Source: Plasmopara viticola (taxonomy: Eukaryota > Oomycota > Peronosporomycetes > Peronosporales > Peronosporaceae). From it: 64,000 nucleotides of DNA. Shown piece after piece: positions 32,909 to 44,000 of the stretch. Under the pieces are notes generated by a model. That model saw only the letters and a program-made list of their open reading frames with translations, was not told the DNA's origin and did not search any database. The stretch lies in assembly GCA_001695595.3 (NCBI GenBank), contig MBPM02000016.1, forward strand, positions 744,001-808,000, in the 5' to 3' direction. The position numbers and the translations under genes are program-made. Numbering within the stretch: position 1 is the first letter of the stretch; each line of letters opens with the position of its first letter.

Positions 32909-33964
32909 CTATCGCCGGCGCTTTCGGCTTTCGTACTTCTGGTCAAATTTCCGACGCAAGTTGTGCGGCAGGTTTTCAGCAGGCTCCCAAGTGACCTCGT
33001 CGTAGCCAACCCACTTGACCTTATATTGATAGACCTTCAGTCTCATCGCTTTATCGCGCTTGCTACGACGATCAAGAATTTCTTCGACCACGTAAACGTC
33101 CTCGCGCACAGGCTGGCCTTCAAACTCATCTATGAGGTCTTTCGAGATGTTGCTCGCAGGCTCCCAAGTCGTCTCGTCATATCCTTCCCACTTGACCTCA
33201 TACAAGTCCGGTTCACCATACGTCTCGCTACTTTTTTTACGAATAATCTTCTCCACCTCGTAAACGTCCGGGTCGGCTGTGTCAAACATGTCATCGGGCT
33301 CTTCGTCCTCATCAGAAGACAGCACAATCTCTTTCGGCGGTAAGTTTTCCGACGACTTCTTTTTCTTCCGCGATCTGTCATCGCTTGAATCTCTGGACGA
33401 CAAGGACTCAGACGATGAGTCAGCGCTAGAGCTACTGGACTCGTCAATCGACAGCACGTCGTCGTCGCTGTCCACTTGAACGTGTCGCTTTGTGCTGGCA
33501 CTCTTCATCTTGTTGTGATAATCTCTAGTTTTTTTACTTTTATTTGCGGTCGCTTCTTCGTTCTTCTTGGCACGATTCTTCTCTTTCGCTGCTCTCTCTT
33601 TTTTACGCTGCCGTTTCTTCTTCTTCGCTTCGCTCTCAACGTTCGTCAGCAACGCGTGTTTCTCCTCCTGAAGCTTTCGCTCAAGCTCCTTGCGCTCACG
33701 TTTCGTCGTCTCCTTAAGTGATTCCATGCTGATTTCCGACGTGATCGGTTGATCCTCTGCCGGCTCGTACGCGCGCATCCAATCACGGATCAGCACCAAC
33801 TTGCGCGAGTCGGGACCCACGTGCTCCAGCAGCGGCACTGCACGGATTGCTGCCAGCGAGAACTGATCCTTTGCTGTGTTATATAACCCAAGTGACTCGG
33901 GTAAATCCTGGCATATGGTCACAAGCGCGCGGTCCATCAGGACGGTCGATTCGTCCAACGACAT
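32909..33964 (-). CDS. Double-chromodomain protein
   Basis: Start taken at ATG 33964 (MSLDEST); an in-frame upstream extension of 11 hydrophobic residues from 33997 is less likely. About 351 residues: an N-terminal globular part of about 85 residues, a very basic coiled stretch (KKKKRQRKKERAAKEKNRAK), an acidic Ser/Asp-rich segment, then two chromodomains back to back. The first reads YEVEKIIRKK then WEGYDETTWEPASNI. The second reads YVVEEILDRR then WVGYDEVTWEPAENL. Aromatic cage positions (Y, W, and the W of TWEP) are kept in both, so methyl-lysine binding on histone tails is plausible. It resembles HP1/CDY-type readers but has no chromoshadow domain. Nuclear role inferred. Divergent from the BRCA1-like gene. 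Confidence 0.9.
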   Translation of the reverse strand: MSLDESTVLMDRALVTICQDLPESLGLYNTAKDQFSLAAIRAVPLLEHVGPDSRKLVLIRDWMRAYEPAEDQPITSEISMESLKETTKRERKELERKLQEEKHALLTNVESEAKKKKRQRKKERAAKEKNRAKKNEEATANKSKKTRDYHNKMKSASTKRHVQVDSDDDVLSIDESSSSSADSSSESLSSRDSSDDRSRKKKKSSENLPPKEIVLSSDEDEEPDDMFDTADPDVYEVEKIIRKKSSETYGEPDLYEVKWEGYDETTWEPASNISKDLIDEFEGQPVREDVYVVEEILDRRSKRDKAMRLKVYQYKVKWVGYDEVTWEPAENLPHNLRRKFDQKYESRKRRR

Positions 33965-34022
33965 GGTGTCCAATAGCAATATAGCAAATATAAGCAATGT
34001 CTATTCTAAAAACTAATCATAA

Positions 34023-34075
34023 TTCATTGCAATAGTGCCTGTCGCCATAAAGCTAAGTAATCATTTGTTATTATT
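34023..34075 (+). repeat. Intergenic copy of the LCB1-intron sequence
   Basis: About 90% identical over about 50 nt to 30148-30200 and followed by an A13/AAT-rich tract. It sits in the 198-bp gap between the divergent chromodomain and BRCA1-like start codons, so it may fall in their shared promoter. Confidence 0.7.
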
Positions 34076-34162
34076 TAAAAAAAAAAATAATAATAATGAT
34101 CATCGAATTAACTACGTGCCACCTTCGCGCAACTTTTACAACTTGCTTGCATCAACATATTG

Positions 34163-36797
34163 ATGGCGCTGTGGACGCTAGAGAGGCTTGAGCGCGCCGT
34201 CGAGAACTTTTCGGCCCAATTGCAGTGCTCCATCTGTCTATGCTCCTACGACAATCCTGTATCGTTGCCTTGCAATCATTGTTTTTGTGAAGAATGCATA
34301 CACCGTGCGCTAGAGCTTAAAGCGCTGTGTCCCATCTGCAAGGCGCCAGCTAAAAAGCGATGTCTACGTTATGATACAACGGTCCAGGAGCTTCTGCGGG
34401 CTACTGAAATACTATGCGCTGCCCCATCATCAGACACATGCGTTGCAGTCTCCCACAAACGTTCTGAGATGAAGAATCAGGTGAAGCATCATGTGATTGC
34501 TGCTCCAGCGACTAAAGTCGCAGTTGCTGCCAAGACTGCGACACCAGAAACAAAGTTGATACCGCGACGCTGTGCTAAAACCAATTCATCAAAGAGTTCT
34601 TTGTCGCAATCGGCGCTGCCGAACGAGTGGGTGGGCGGAAGGGCTGTGCGGCTAAAAAATGGTTTAAAAAATGGAAAGGAGGCGCCTTCGACGCCCGTTG
34701 TGACGCCAGCCAGAAGGAGATTACTGTCTCAAGAGACCAAATTGAAACAGGAGGCGACGCAAATGTCGCCCGCGCTGTTTGAGATCACGATGCAAAGCAG
34801 TGGCAACGTAAGAACGAAGGATGGCAAAGCAACCAAAGGTGAATTAATGCATGCTAACGCCACAGATAGACCAATGGATGAGAATCAACACGAACAGAAT
34901 CAACTAGTAGTTTGCCCACGTCACCGATGGTCTGGTACGGATGCATGCGCAAATACGGTAAACGAAGCCGAGGAAATGCATACAGCTCAGAGTGTAGCGA
35001 AAAGAGAGCAGGATTTGTTGCTATCACGCCGGCGAAAGTCTGATGCGGAAGAAGAAGCAATTGATATTGTCGTGGCTGAAACTCAGTCAGAAGTTGTCGA
35101 GATGGTGCCGCATGAGGTGCCAAAACGACGGCGGCGGTCAGCTTCAGATTTCGTAATCAGCAATTCAGAAAAGAAAGCATTGGTTTCTCGACAGAATAAG
35201 TCAGACCCGGATGCTGTTTTGGATAAAGGAACAAATGAGACGAAAGACGAAGGAGCAATAGCAGACGTACACACCTCAACACCTCGCAAGAGGCGGCGAC
35301 TTGCAAAAAGCGGAAGTGTAGCAGACGCATCCGACACAAATGTGCTCGTGACTAGAGCAAACCCACAGCCAACACATAATGGAAAGCTCGTACCTCGCAA
35401 TGGTACAGTCAAGTTTTCTTCACTGACTACTACCAGCCAAGAGCAGCCATTGAATAAGGTCGAAGTCTTTCAAGTTGGAGATCTGGTGGACGTAATTGAG
35501 CGTCAATGGGTTGGCATTAATCGAAGAGGTGGTGCAGGGCGTATCACAAAGGTCCATGGAGATGGCTTTTACGCAGTGAAGTTCGTGATTGGGTCCGGCA
35601 CGGATAATCGTGTGCCCGGATCGTTTATTACGAGGCCTGCTGAAGATTTAATCTCAAACTCGACACCAAGTCACGCTGTACGGAAACGCCAGCGTCAGCA
35701 GTCTCCTCATCCCATGACTTCACCAGATTTACTGACTGCCACAGCAATAACGTCGTCTCGTTCTATTGATACGCAAAGTATCAAATCCAAGTCGAATTCG
35801 ATGGCAAATGGAAAGCATTTGGGATTGGTGTTTCTATGCTCTGGGTTTAAAGAGGAACGAATGCGGCAAATTGTCAAATGGGCTGAAATACTTGATGCCA
35901 AAGTAGTCCATCACTGGTCCAACGATGTCACGCATTTGATTGCGAAGTGCGTCAGTCGAGAAGGTGAGATCGACAAAGAGGATCCTTCAATCGACGATTC
36001 CAGTTGTGATTCCTCGCCGCAAAGACAACACGGTCATAAACACAGCTGTTTGACGACCAACGGTTTGGTCGTTGGGTAAAAATTAGGTCACTGAAGTACC
36101 TCAAGGCATTAGTTGGAGGCCGCTGGGTTGTGAGCGATGATTGGCTGCGAGGTAAGAGCACTCATTTCTTTGATAATTTGCTGCTTCCTTAACAATGAAG
36201 TTGCTCTGTGTTTTTTTATTTGAACTTTTTTTAGCTTGTGCCGACCAAGGTGGCCACGTGAGCGAAGAAGATTATGAAGCTGATGGGCACTGGAAGGGCA
36301 GGCAAATTCCTGACGCCGTTAAGCGGTCACGGTTGGCTCGTGAAAAGCTCCTTGAGCTAGCTTCGCCACAAGTGTGTTTGTTACGGGACTTTAATAGTGT
36401 TGACTCTAAGTGCCTAATTTGCAATCTACTCATGTTTTTAAAACAGATCGACCGCTTTAAAATCGGCACAATGTTGTTCGCAGACTTTTGCTTTCACGTG
36501 ACCGGTGAATTTCTCTCCCCCATGCCACCGATCTTCGAGTTACATTCGTTGATAAGTATCGGCGGTGGAAAGCTGATTGTTTCAATAGACGACATTCCTG
36601 ACGAGATGCAAAAACGCGAAAATCGCTTCCGGAAGCTCATCATTGTGTCTGACAAGATCAATCCAATAGCGTTACGTCAGCGGACTAGACAGCTAAAAAT
36701 GCAGCCGCAGTTGAAATCAGTCTCGTCGGTGGTGATTGTAAATTATCTGTGGGTAATCAATAGCATCAGTGAAGCCAAATTGCGCGAATTCTTCTGA
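34163..36797 (+). CDS. BRCA1-like RING finger and tandem-BRCT protein
   Basis: Four exons (34163-35946, 36087-36151, 36235-36371, 36447-36797), with introns of 140, 83 and 75 bp and consistent phases, giving 778 residues. The N-terminus holds a C3HC4 RING (C22, C25, C37, H39, C42, C45, C56, C59), expected to act as a ubiquitin E3. A long, low-complexity charged middle has a small beta-rich module at about residues 433-495 (GDLVDVIERQWVGINRRGG), Tudor/KOW-like in look. The C-terminus carries two BRCTs. In BRCT1 the splice joins VTHLIAK to SLKYLKALVGGRWVVS; BRCT2 has ISIGGGKLIVS. This RING-BRCT-BRCT order is that of BRCA1/BARD1, in nuclear DNA-damage repair. Ankyrin repeats are absent, so BRCA1 is the nearer model. 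Converges on RNPC3 with a 62-bp gap. Confidence 0.88.
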
Positions 36798-36859
36798 CTT
36801 GAGCGGAATGTAAAACTAAAAATTTGTGTGGTGTAAGTGAACAGCATAAGCACGTTCGT

Positions 36860-39138
36860 TCATTCTGGAGCCTTCTGATGGTTACGAAAGCTCTATCAAA
36901 CAATAACATTTATTAATTTACAGAAGAAGAAACCTATCAAAACGTGCGTTCTTACCACTATAATTGGTTTACCTTTGAGTACGACCCCATGTACATGCAG
37001 TAAGGCGCTTGATGCAATGTCAACTGTGGGATACGTCACGAAAGCCTGACACTTGAGTCGACCTTGCGTGAAGTGGCGAATATGTAAGGTTCTGCATAAG
37101 AGCAGCAGTGTAAAAAGTACGTAAGACCCCACACACCCAAAGACCCAAAGACACGTACTCTAGTTCGAATTCAAGGGGCAGGGCAGCGCCAAAGACAGCA
37201 TAAAGATCCGCCACTTCAATGGTTTTAGCAAGATTTTTTACATAAAGCGAATTCGATGGCTCTCCGCGCTGGTAGTTTTTCATGGCCTTGTCCACAGCAA
37301 GTTGCGCGCCGGAGAAGCGCTTTCTTGTACACTCTTCCAATGTCCAGCGTGTGACGGACGGGATCAAGACGTCTTCCATAGTGATGTGAAACATCTACAT
37401 GAAAGAATCGCGTAAATAATTTATGACTATTACTTTTGTTAATCACGTACCGCGATTAGAGTCTTCTCTTTTACTTGAACACCATGCAGCTCATCAATTG
37501 CTGCTTTCGCAACTTCTTGATCAGAAAAGTCTATTTCAGCAGCGTTCTGAGCTGGAAGGAGCGTTATTTTGATTGAACTATTACAGCATTCATGGTCAGC
37601 GAGGGTCTTTGATAGATCATATTATATCTGCAGCACGCACTCCAGCATCACATCCAGTGGTAATTTAGAGCTGAGTACTGAGCGCAAATCTTTCTCATCC
37701 ACTCCACACGCAACATTCTTCACGATAATTCTACTCGATGGTGTTCCACGAGCATGAAATCGTATGGGCGACTCCTTTACCGAATCTGTTCGCGCACGAC
37801 GCAAATAATGAGTTTGGGCATCTACTTTTGCCAAACTAGTAACGAAGTACCTTCAGGTGTAATCCGTTCCCGGTTCCCTTCATTCTGTAAAGCTAAACTA
37901 GGATGGGTTGGTCGTTGCATTCCTTTAAAACCTTCACTTTTGAATTCAGGAAGAAGAAGTGCCGCGTTGATTTTAGCATTTTTTCTCGATAGCAGCTTGT
38001 TTACGTGTGTTGAAGACTTTATAGTAAGCGCTACCAAAGAATCTTTCCTTTGAAGTGGTGGCTGATGATCAATTGTATGCTTTGCGGCTTTGGTGGGCGA
38101 ATATGGCTTTGGAAGTGGTGATTGCGTTTCCATAGCTCCCGTAATATTTTCAGTTGCGCTGTCACAACTATCCTCATCTTCTTCAACGATTTGAGTATTA
38201 AGACTGGTCTCAGTCTTGCAACGTTTGCATTGCCTCGTACGACCAGTGTCATTTTCGTAGCTTGTGTTTTGCTTTACTGAGAATCGACCTGGAATCGCAT
38301 CTTTTGTGAATGGCGGCGGAAGATTCATCTTGTTCATGAGATGGAGTACCTGAGTATAAAATCGAGGCAGCGCAATTAAAGCTAGAGTCGTACAGAAATA
38401 CACATTAATGAGCAAAGCGATAAAATCGAGCAGCTCTCTTGCCCGACACACCATTGGCGATGTTGCAAACGATACTCTCAGTAGCCTTTGGATACTTGTA
38501 CGCAAGCAGTGGAGATGGAGCGTAGTTTAATCTGTCACATTTCCGACAAGAACATCACTATTCGTGTTAATTGCAATAAGCACCAGCAACAACTTACCCA
38601 AGATGTGGAGCCAACGGCGCTGGAGTGTAATGAGCTTTCAGCAGAGGAGCTGGTGGCGGTAGCCCTGGCATAGGCAAGCCTTCCGGCAGCGACGGTTGCC
38701 CGGATTGAACACCAGTGCTTTCAGTCGTTCCAGCCTTTTGCTCACTTTTATTCGACGTGTCCGCAGCTTCGTCGCCAAACGGCTCGACCAGCAGGCGATG
38801 ACCAGCTAATTCCAATAGGTGAAGGCGCTTTTGCGCAATCTGCTGAGCTTCCTTCGTCAAAAAAGTTGCAATAGCTTTTTGAAGCTTTTTCGGTTGTTTA
38901 CTTCCTGGTTCCTTGCCGCTTGAGGGTGCAATCTACCCAAAACGTACAGCATTCACAGTTTGAGCTTCGACATGTTTAATCGTTTTCATTCTTGATATTG
39001 GCATACTCTACGTTGCAGCACACGGACACGAACAGCACCATAGTGAGATAAGAGCGACGTGATTGTATCCATCGACAGCATGGCGGGCAGGTTTCGCACG
39101 CGCAAGCGGAAGCGCTCGTCGACGTGCACATTCGCCAT
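36860..39138 (-). CDS. RNPC3: U11/U12-65K (RNPC3) homologue, minor spliceosome
   Basis: Nine exons: 39007-39138, 38598-38932, 38452-38531, about 37851-38381, 37637-37824, 37451-37546, 37145-37394, 36956-37062 and 36860-36892. Phases sum to 583 residues. RNPC3 bridges U11 and U12 snRNPs in U12-intron recognition. The first RRM begins ERFRLRVRNLPAML and ends LAGHRLLVEPF. The hallmark linker ALPRFYTQVLHLMNKMNLPPPF is present. A middle RRM-like unit has SSRIIVKNVACGVDEKDL. The C-terminal RRM starts GEPSNSLYVKNLAKTI and ends GKPIIVSF, as in human RNPC3. The exon 4/5 join (37825-37850) is doubtful: it needs a 26-nt intron, an earlier donor, or a frameshift. The exon 7 donor could also be 10 nt earlier. 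The middle RRM appears extra compared with animals. Confidence 0.88.
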
Positions 39139-39271
39139 GTGGGAGACTTCAAATTAAGTAGCAAATGGAGTAGCAAAATAAGTATGATTTAGTGAATAAA
39201 ACGCACGTTTTTGAAAACATTGCTAACATATTGCTATTTTCTATGCATAAGATGGCTCCAATTCGTGGTTT

Positions 39272-41035
39272 TTATCCTTGTAGCATCTCTTGAATAGTCC
39301 GGAGCACGTCTTGTTTTTGGTCGACACTTAATTGCGCCACGAGGTTCAGAATTAGCGCCACGGACGGCGTCTGCGAGCTAAATGTTTTAAAAGGTAGCAA
39401 GATCATGGCCAAAATATCCACGTCAGCTCCTAATTAGACAGACGTACCGAATAAACGTGTTAAAGTACACCGTCGTGAAGCAGTTTGTGATCAATTGACA
39501 GTCCAATCGATCCATAACACCACCGTGGCCTGGGATAACCGAGTCAAAGTCCTTGAGGTGGTACGTGCGCTTGATAGCTGACGCGTAAAACCCTCCAAAG
39601 GGCGACACAACCGACGCGAAGATAGCAAACCACAACGAGTGGAGCTAGGTGGACGAAGAGACAAACACAAATGAGTGCGTACTTTCGACTTGGACAATGC
39701 ACTGTGGCGCACCTGAATCGGGAGAAGCTGTACTTGGGTCCGACCAACGATACGTGCCACAAAAGCTGGCAACTCGTAGAAGTGCGGAAGGAACACATCA
39801 CGCGGGATGCAAGTCAGGGGATCGGCAACTAATTTGAACTATGGCGACAGAGGGACGACGGTGCGGTAACCAAAGCATCAGCCAAATGAGACTACACCAA
39901 CGAATGCATGAGATCGCACCTCAAAGCTCTCGACGGGACAAGTCAACCATGAAAACTAGAAAGCAGCAGCAAAATCGTTAAAACCGCGCGAAATCATTGC
40001 TACTCTTATAAACGTCGACTACTTGCCTGCGAGATGAAAGCGCTGGAAAAGAACGCGTAGATCATGGTACAGATGAACGCACCTATAAATCCCTCCCACG
40101 TCTTGTTGGGAGACAATCGTAAAAATGGCGTCTTGATGAGTTTTCGCCCAAAAAGCTTTCCGCAGAAAAATGCAAAGCAATCGTTGCAAATCACCAGCGA
40201 AACGGGAAAGAGGAACCAAAAGAGACCTACAGCGCTCATTGACATAAGTGTTTGCATGTTGCGCACATCCACCAACGCATCATACCGTTGAAAATATTCG
40301 TAAGCACATATTTCATCTGGAAGACAATTAAGCCCAGCGTCACAATTGTCCATGTGTACTGGCCTGTCGCAAGACAATAAGAGATAAGCTTCCAACTTTT
40401 CATACTTTGCAGCGAAAGTACCACCGTACCCATCTGATACTTGTAGTAACCTATGACGTCATCAATTCAGTCACATCACAACCGCATGTTAGTCATAAAG
40501 TCCTGACTGTACTTGCAGCTGCATTGCACGAAGCAACACCACAACTGGACGACTACTCACGACTTGACGCACCTTTCTTAAGACTCAAGACGGACATGAC
40601 GAACAGCATGGCGTACATGGTGAATGAAACCCACGTGTGATACCGCAAGTAGTGCACAATAGCGTCCGGCACGAAGCGGATTTTACTGCTCTCGATAAAC
40701 GCGCCAAACGAATCGCCATAATTGTAAAAGAGCGCGACGACAAACCACATCCACTGCACAGAGCGAAACCATGGAATATTCTTCTCGGCTGCAGCTCGGT
40801 AGCGTACATTGACGAGCTCACGAAACAGAAGCGTCTGGAGCACGACCACGAGGCCCCAGACGTACATGTGACCGCCGTACAGAATAGCAATGAAGCAACC
40901 GATCATGGCAAAGCCCACAATGACGCGCGTCATGGTTTGAGTGAGGCCACCAGGCTTGGGAGTGGTCGGCACCGCGGCCTGTGTGGTCTTGGGGCCGCTA
41001 CTGTCGGAGCTGCAGCGGCGCTTGCGCAAGGCCAT
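39272..41035 (-). CDS. CDS1: Phosphatidate cytidylyltransferase (CDP-diacylglycerol synthase)
   Basis: Seven exons: 40573-41035, 40286-40450, 40027-40226, 39920-39955, 39713-39838, 39448-39644 and 39272-39377. Phases are consistent, giving 430 residues. The enzyme makes CDP-diacylglycerol from phosphatidate and CTP in the ER, for phosphatidylinositol and cardiolipin synthesis. It is multi-pass. Conserved blocks include [20 protein letters not shown] (across a splice), [13 protein letters not shown], and the PROSITE-type signature [20 protein letters not shown] followed by GVMDRLD. Exon 4 is only 36 nt. The intron before it (39956-40026) begins with GC, not GT (CAG|GCAAGT), which is the only donor keeping the frame. 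The left tail lies 133 bp upstream of the RNPC3 start on the same strand. Confidence 0.94.
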
Positions 41036-44000
41036 TTGTCCTGTCGGTCAGTCGGTATTATCAAAAATGTCCTTGGCAAACTTTTCTGTCGCAAACCTTT
41101 AGACAAAAAAACTACTACAAAACGATCTATAAAAATGACAAATCACTGGACCTCTTCCTTGCTACAGCGGCTCTATCGACCTGTTGAAGCAGAATACGGC
41201 ACGACCACGACATGATGCAGCCGTGTGGAGCTTTGTGCACAGCGAACGCACTTGAGGCTCGTTGTAATGATCAAATACGCTGTTACACGAATTGTAGCGT
41301 CACAAATCGTGTGGCCGTGGCGCACGGGTTGTAATGGAGGTAAAGATAGTGATATATACTGGAAAAACTATTAAGATGGACATTTCCTACGTACTGCGAA
41401 GGCGAAGCAGCGTGTCCGACACGAACAGATCACTAAGTTCCCATCTCGATAAACATCTGCATCGTTGGCTACTCTTTGTGGACGTGAAGATGGGAGGAGC
41501 ACATTGACTTTACCGTGTGGCAGCAAACCATGTGCGATAGGGCTATATAATAGGCAACGTTTGTAAATTGGTGTCACCGAGCCACTGGCATTTACCGGAA
41601 AGGAAAAGCTGAACAAAAAGACTTTTTAGAACGACTACAATGTGAGCATTCGTCGGCTCGGTAGATTTTTAGCGTCACTGACTCATTTTCGGGGTAGCAG
41701 GGTGGTCTACCACAATCCTGCATTGATGATTAGTTTACTCTACAATTTAAGAAATTGAGTCGGATGCGCGAGGTTGGAATAGTATTGGCATCGCTAGCGC
41801 TCGCAGGTCACGCTTCGGAGAAGATGAAGTGTTTATTTCTGGATGTAAAGCTCATGCGCTCACTTAGTTGGGGCTTTGTTCAGATAGTTCTGCAGCGTGG
41901 GTAAACTAGAATTCTCTAATCAACTTAATACTAAATCGGCACAACTTTCCTAAGGAGCAGCGCACATTGTACAATTGCACGGGGACCCTTGGCTTGAAAA
42001 TGTTTATTGTCAAGATCACCAAATGGACGAAGGGATGCTGGAGGAGATTCGCATTGCATTTAAACTTTGGTGCAGTTTAGCCAATAAGTAACATTGGTCT
42101 AATCATCGACGTGTTTGTTAGTTAGTATAATGCAAGAATAGTCTTTGCTTTATGTTTGACTTTCGACTGAGCTTGACATTACTTGGTATTGTCAATTTTT
42201 CAGCCATCATTCGATCGTGTTGAAGTTATACGATTTTGTCACGAACATATTTTATAGCTTACCTTCAAGCTGAATCGTTTATATTTGACGTACATTTCTG
42301 GCCAATATTTGGGCTTCTCTTCTAGATCGCGGTAAAGGATAGTGAGGACAGTGAGATGACAATTCAGTAGACGGGATTTTCGCGTCAATCCTGACGCTTA
42401 TGCACCGATCCGCTGGAATATTCTTACATGTACGGTAACCTTCCATAAACATTAATGATAGCAGCGCAGTTTGACATTTAGGTAGTCGGCGGACGTCTGA
42501 AAAGCGCTGCATTTCCAGCTAATAAAGGATTATCTGCTGTGTAGTGTGCCTTCGCATAGAAAATTATAGTCAGGTTGGCACGAGGTTAAAGTGCGGAACA
42601 ATCAAAGCGTCAAATAAAACATATTTGTAAGTATTTCTATCGCCATGTCAAAAAGCGCATAACGAAACCTAGCAATATTTTTACATCAGGGTCAAGTCTA
42701 GCGTCGATGCGTCATCAACTAAGACTTTTCCTGTGAAAGATAAGATATTTCACAACATCAAATTATCATTCTCGTTGAGCTCTCTCGTTTCGTCAAAATC
42801 GCGGCGTATGATTTACTATAGATTTCTCAAATCTAATTTGGACCAAGCACGAGTTTTTTTAATAATGTAAAATGGACAATGCGCTTATAATGAGAAAATT
42901 AAATAAACAGTCTTTTAACTGCATGCTTTGATCACCCTGAGACCGGAGATACTAAACGGTGGTGCATAAATCGTGTATTTTCGCGCACCTCTGTACAAGG
43001 TGCAACGCGACATTGTCATGTTTAATAGCACGTTGTAGTCGATCCTACGCTCACAAGGGCTCATAGCCTACCTGGACCCGATATAACCTCATCTGCCATC
43101 ACTCGAATGCGCAGTTCGCGCTGCTTGGAAGGCTTGCTGGCTTCTTTAGTTTAAAGAGGGGGCTAAAAACGCACCACGGCGTTCGAGCCTTACGAAAAGC
43201 TTCTATGCTTTATAGTCAGGTAGCACATGCTCATGCCTACTGTGTAGTAAAAGCCGGAGAAGCTTGAGTTTTTCCTTTATTGAAGGCAAATGCTTGGAAG
43301 CTTCACTTTTGAATTTAGGATCCTTTAAAGTGGCCTTAATTACGGATGAAAATTACGCGTGGGGCTCGCACTCTTTTATCTGGGAGTCCAGGCTGAATAC
43401 TGGGGTCTCACTTCTAAATTTCCTTCAGCCAACTGCTTTGTGTCCCAAAAACACATACAACAAATAAGAGTGGCGTATCTTCCGTCAAGCTTTGCGTTCC
43501 CCCAGCGTTCACACTTATTGTTTGCAAGCAATGTAGGTGTGAACTTCACGAACATACTTCAAAATTGAGGCCGCAATTTTGATGTCCCACTTCGTGAAAT
43601 GGTCAAGATAACTGTATTTGTAGCCGGCCTAAATGTAGGCCGGCATCACATCAAACTCGTAAGACGCAAACAGTAACATAAATATGCACTTCAGAGAACA
43701 GTACGGCTGCTCGTACGAGCTCTCTTCACCTAAATTGCCGTGGAGGTTGCTTCTCGTCCAGCACAATCCCGGGTGTCGATGTCCGTGTCTCAAGTTCAGC
43801 TCCAATGGACTTAAACGCTGCCAAGCAAAGCAATCTCCGCTGCTTTGACTGCGGTACGTAAGTGCACACAATCCGTATTTTTCGGATGAGCGCCGATAGT
43901 GTAGTCAGAGAACCACTGGTCATCTGTGGGGGCGTTCCATCTTGCTGGAGTAGAACTAGGTCTTCGAACTAGGTGTAAACCTGATTCGAACCTAGGGAGT

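Noticed and set aside
43950..44000. tRNA-like B box (GGTTCGAATC on the minus strand)
   Set aside because: No acceptor, D or anticodon stems can be folded around it. The match belongs to partial palindromes.
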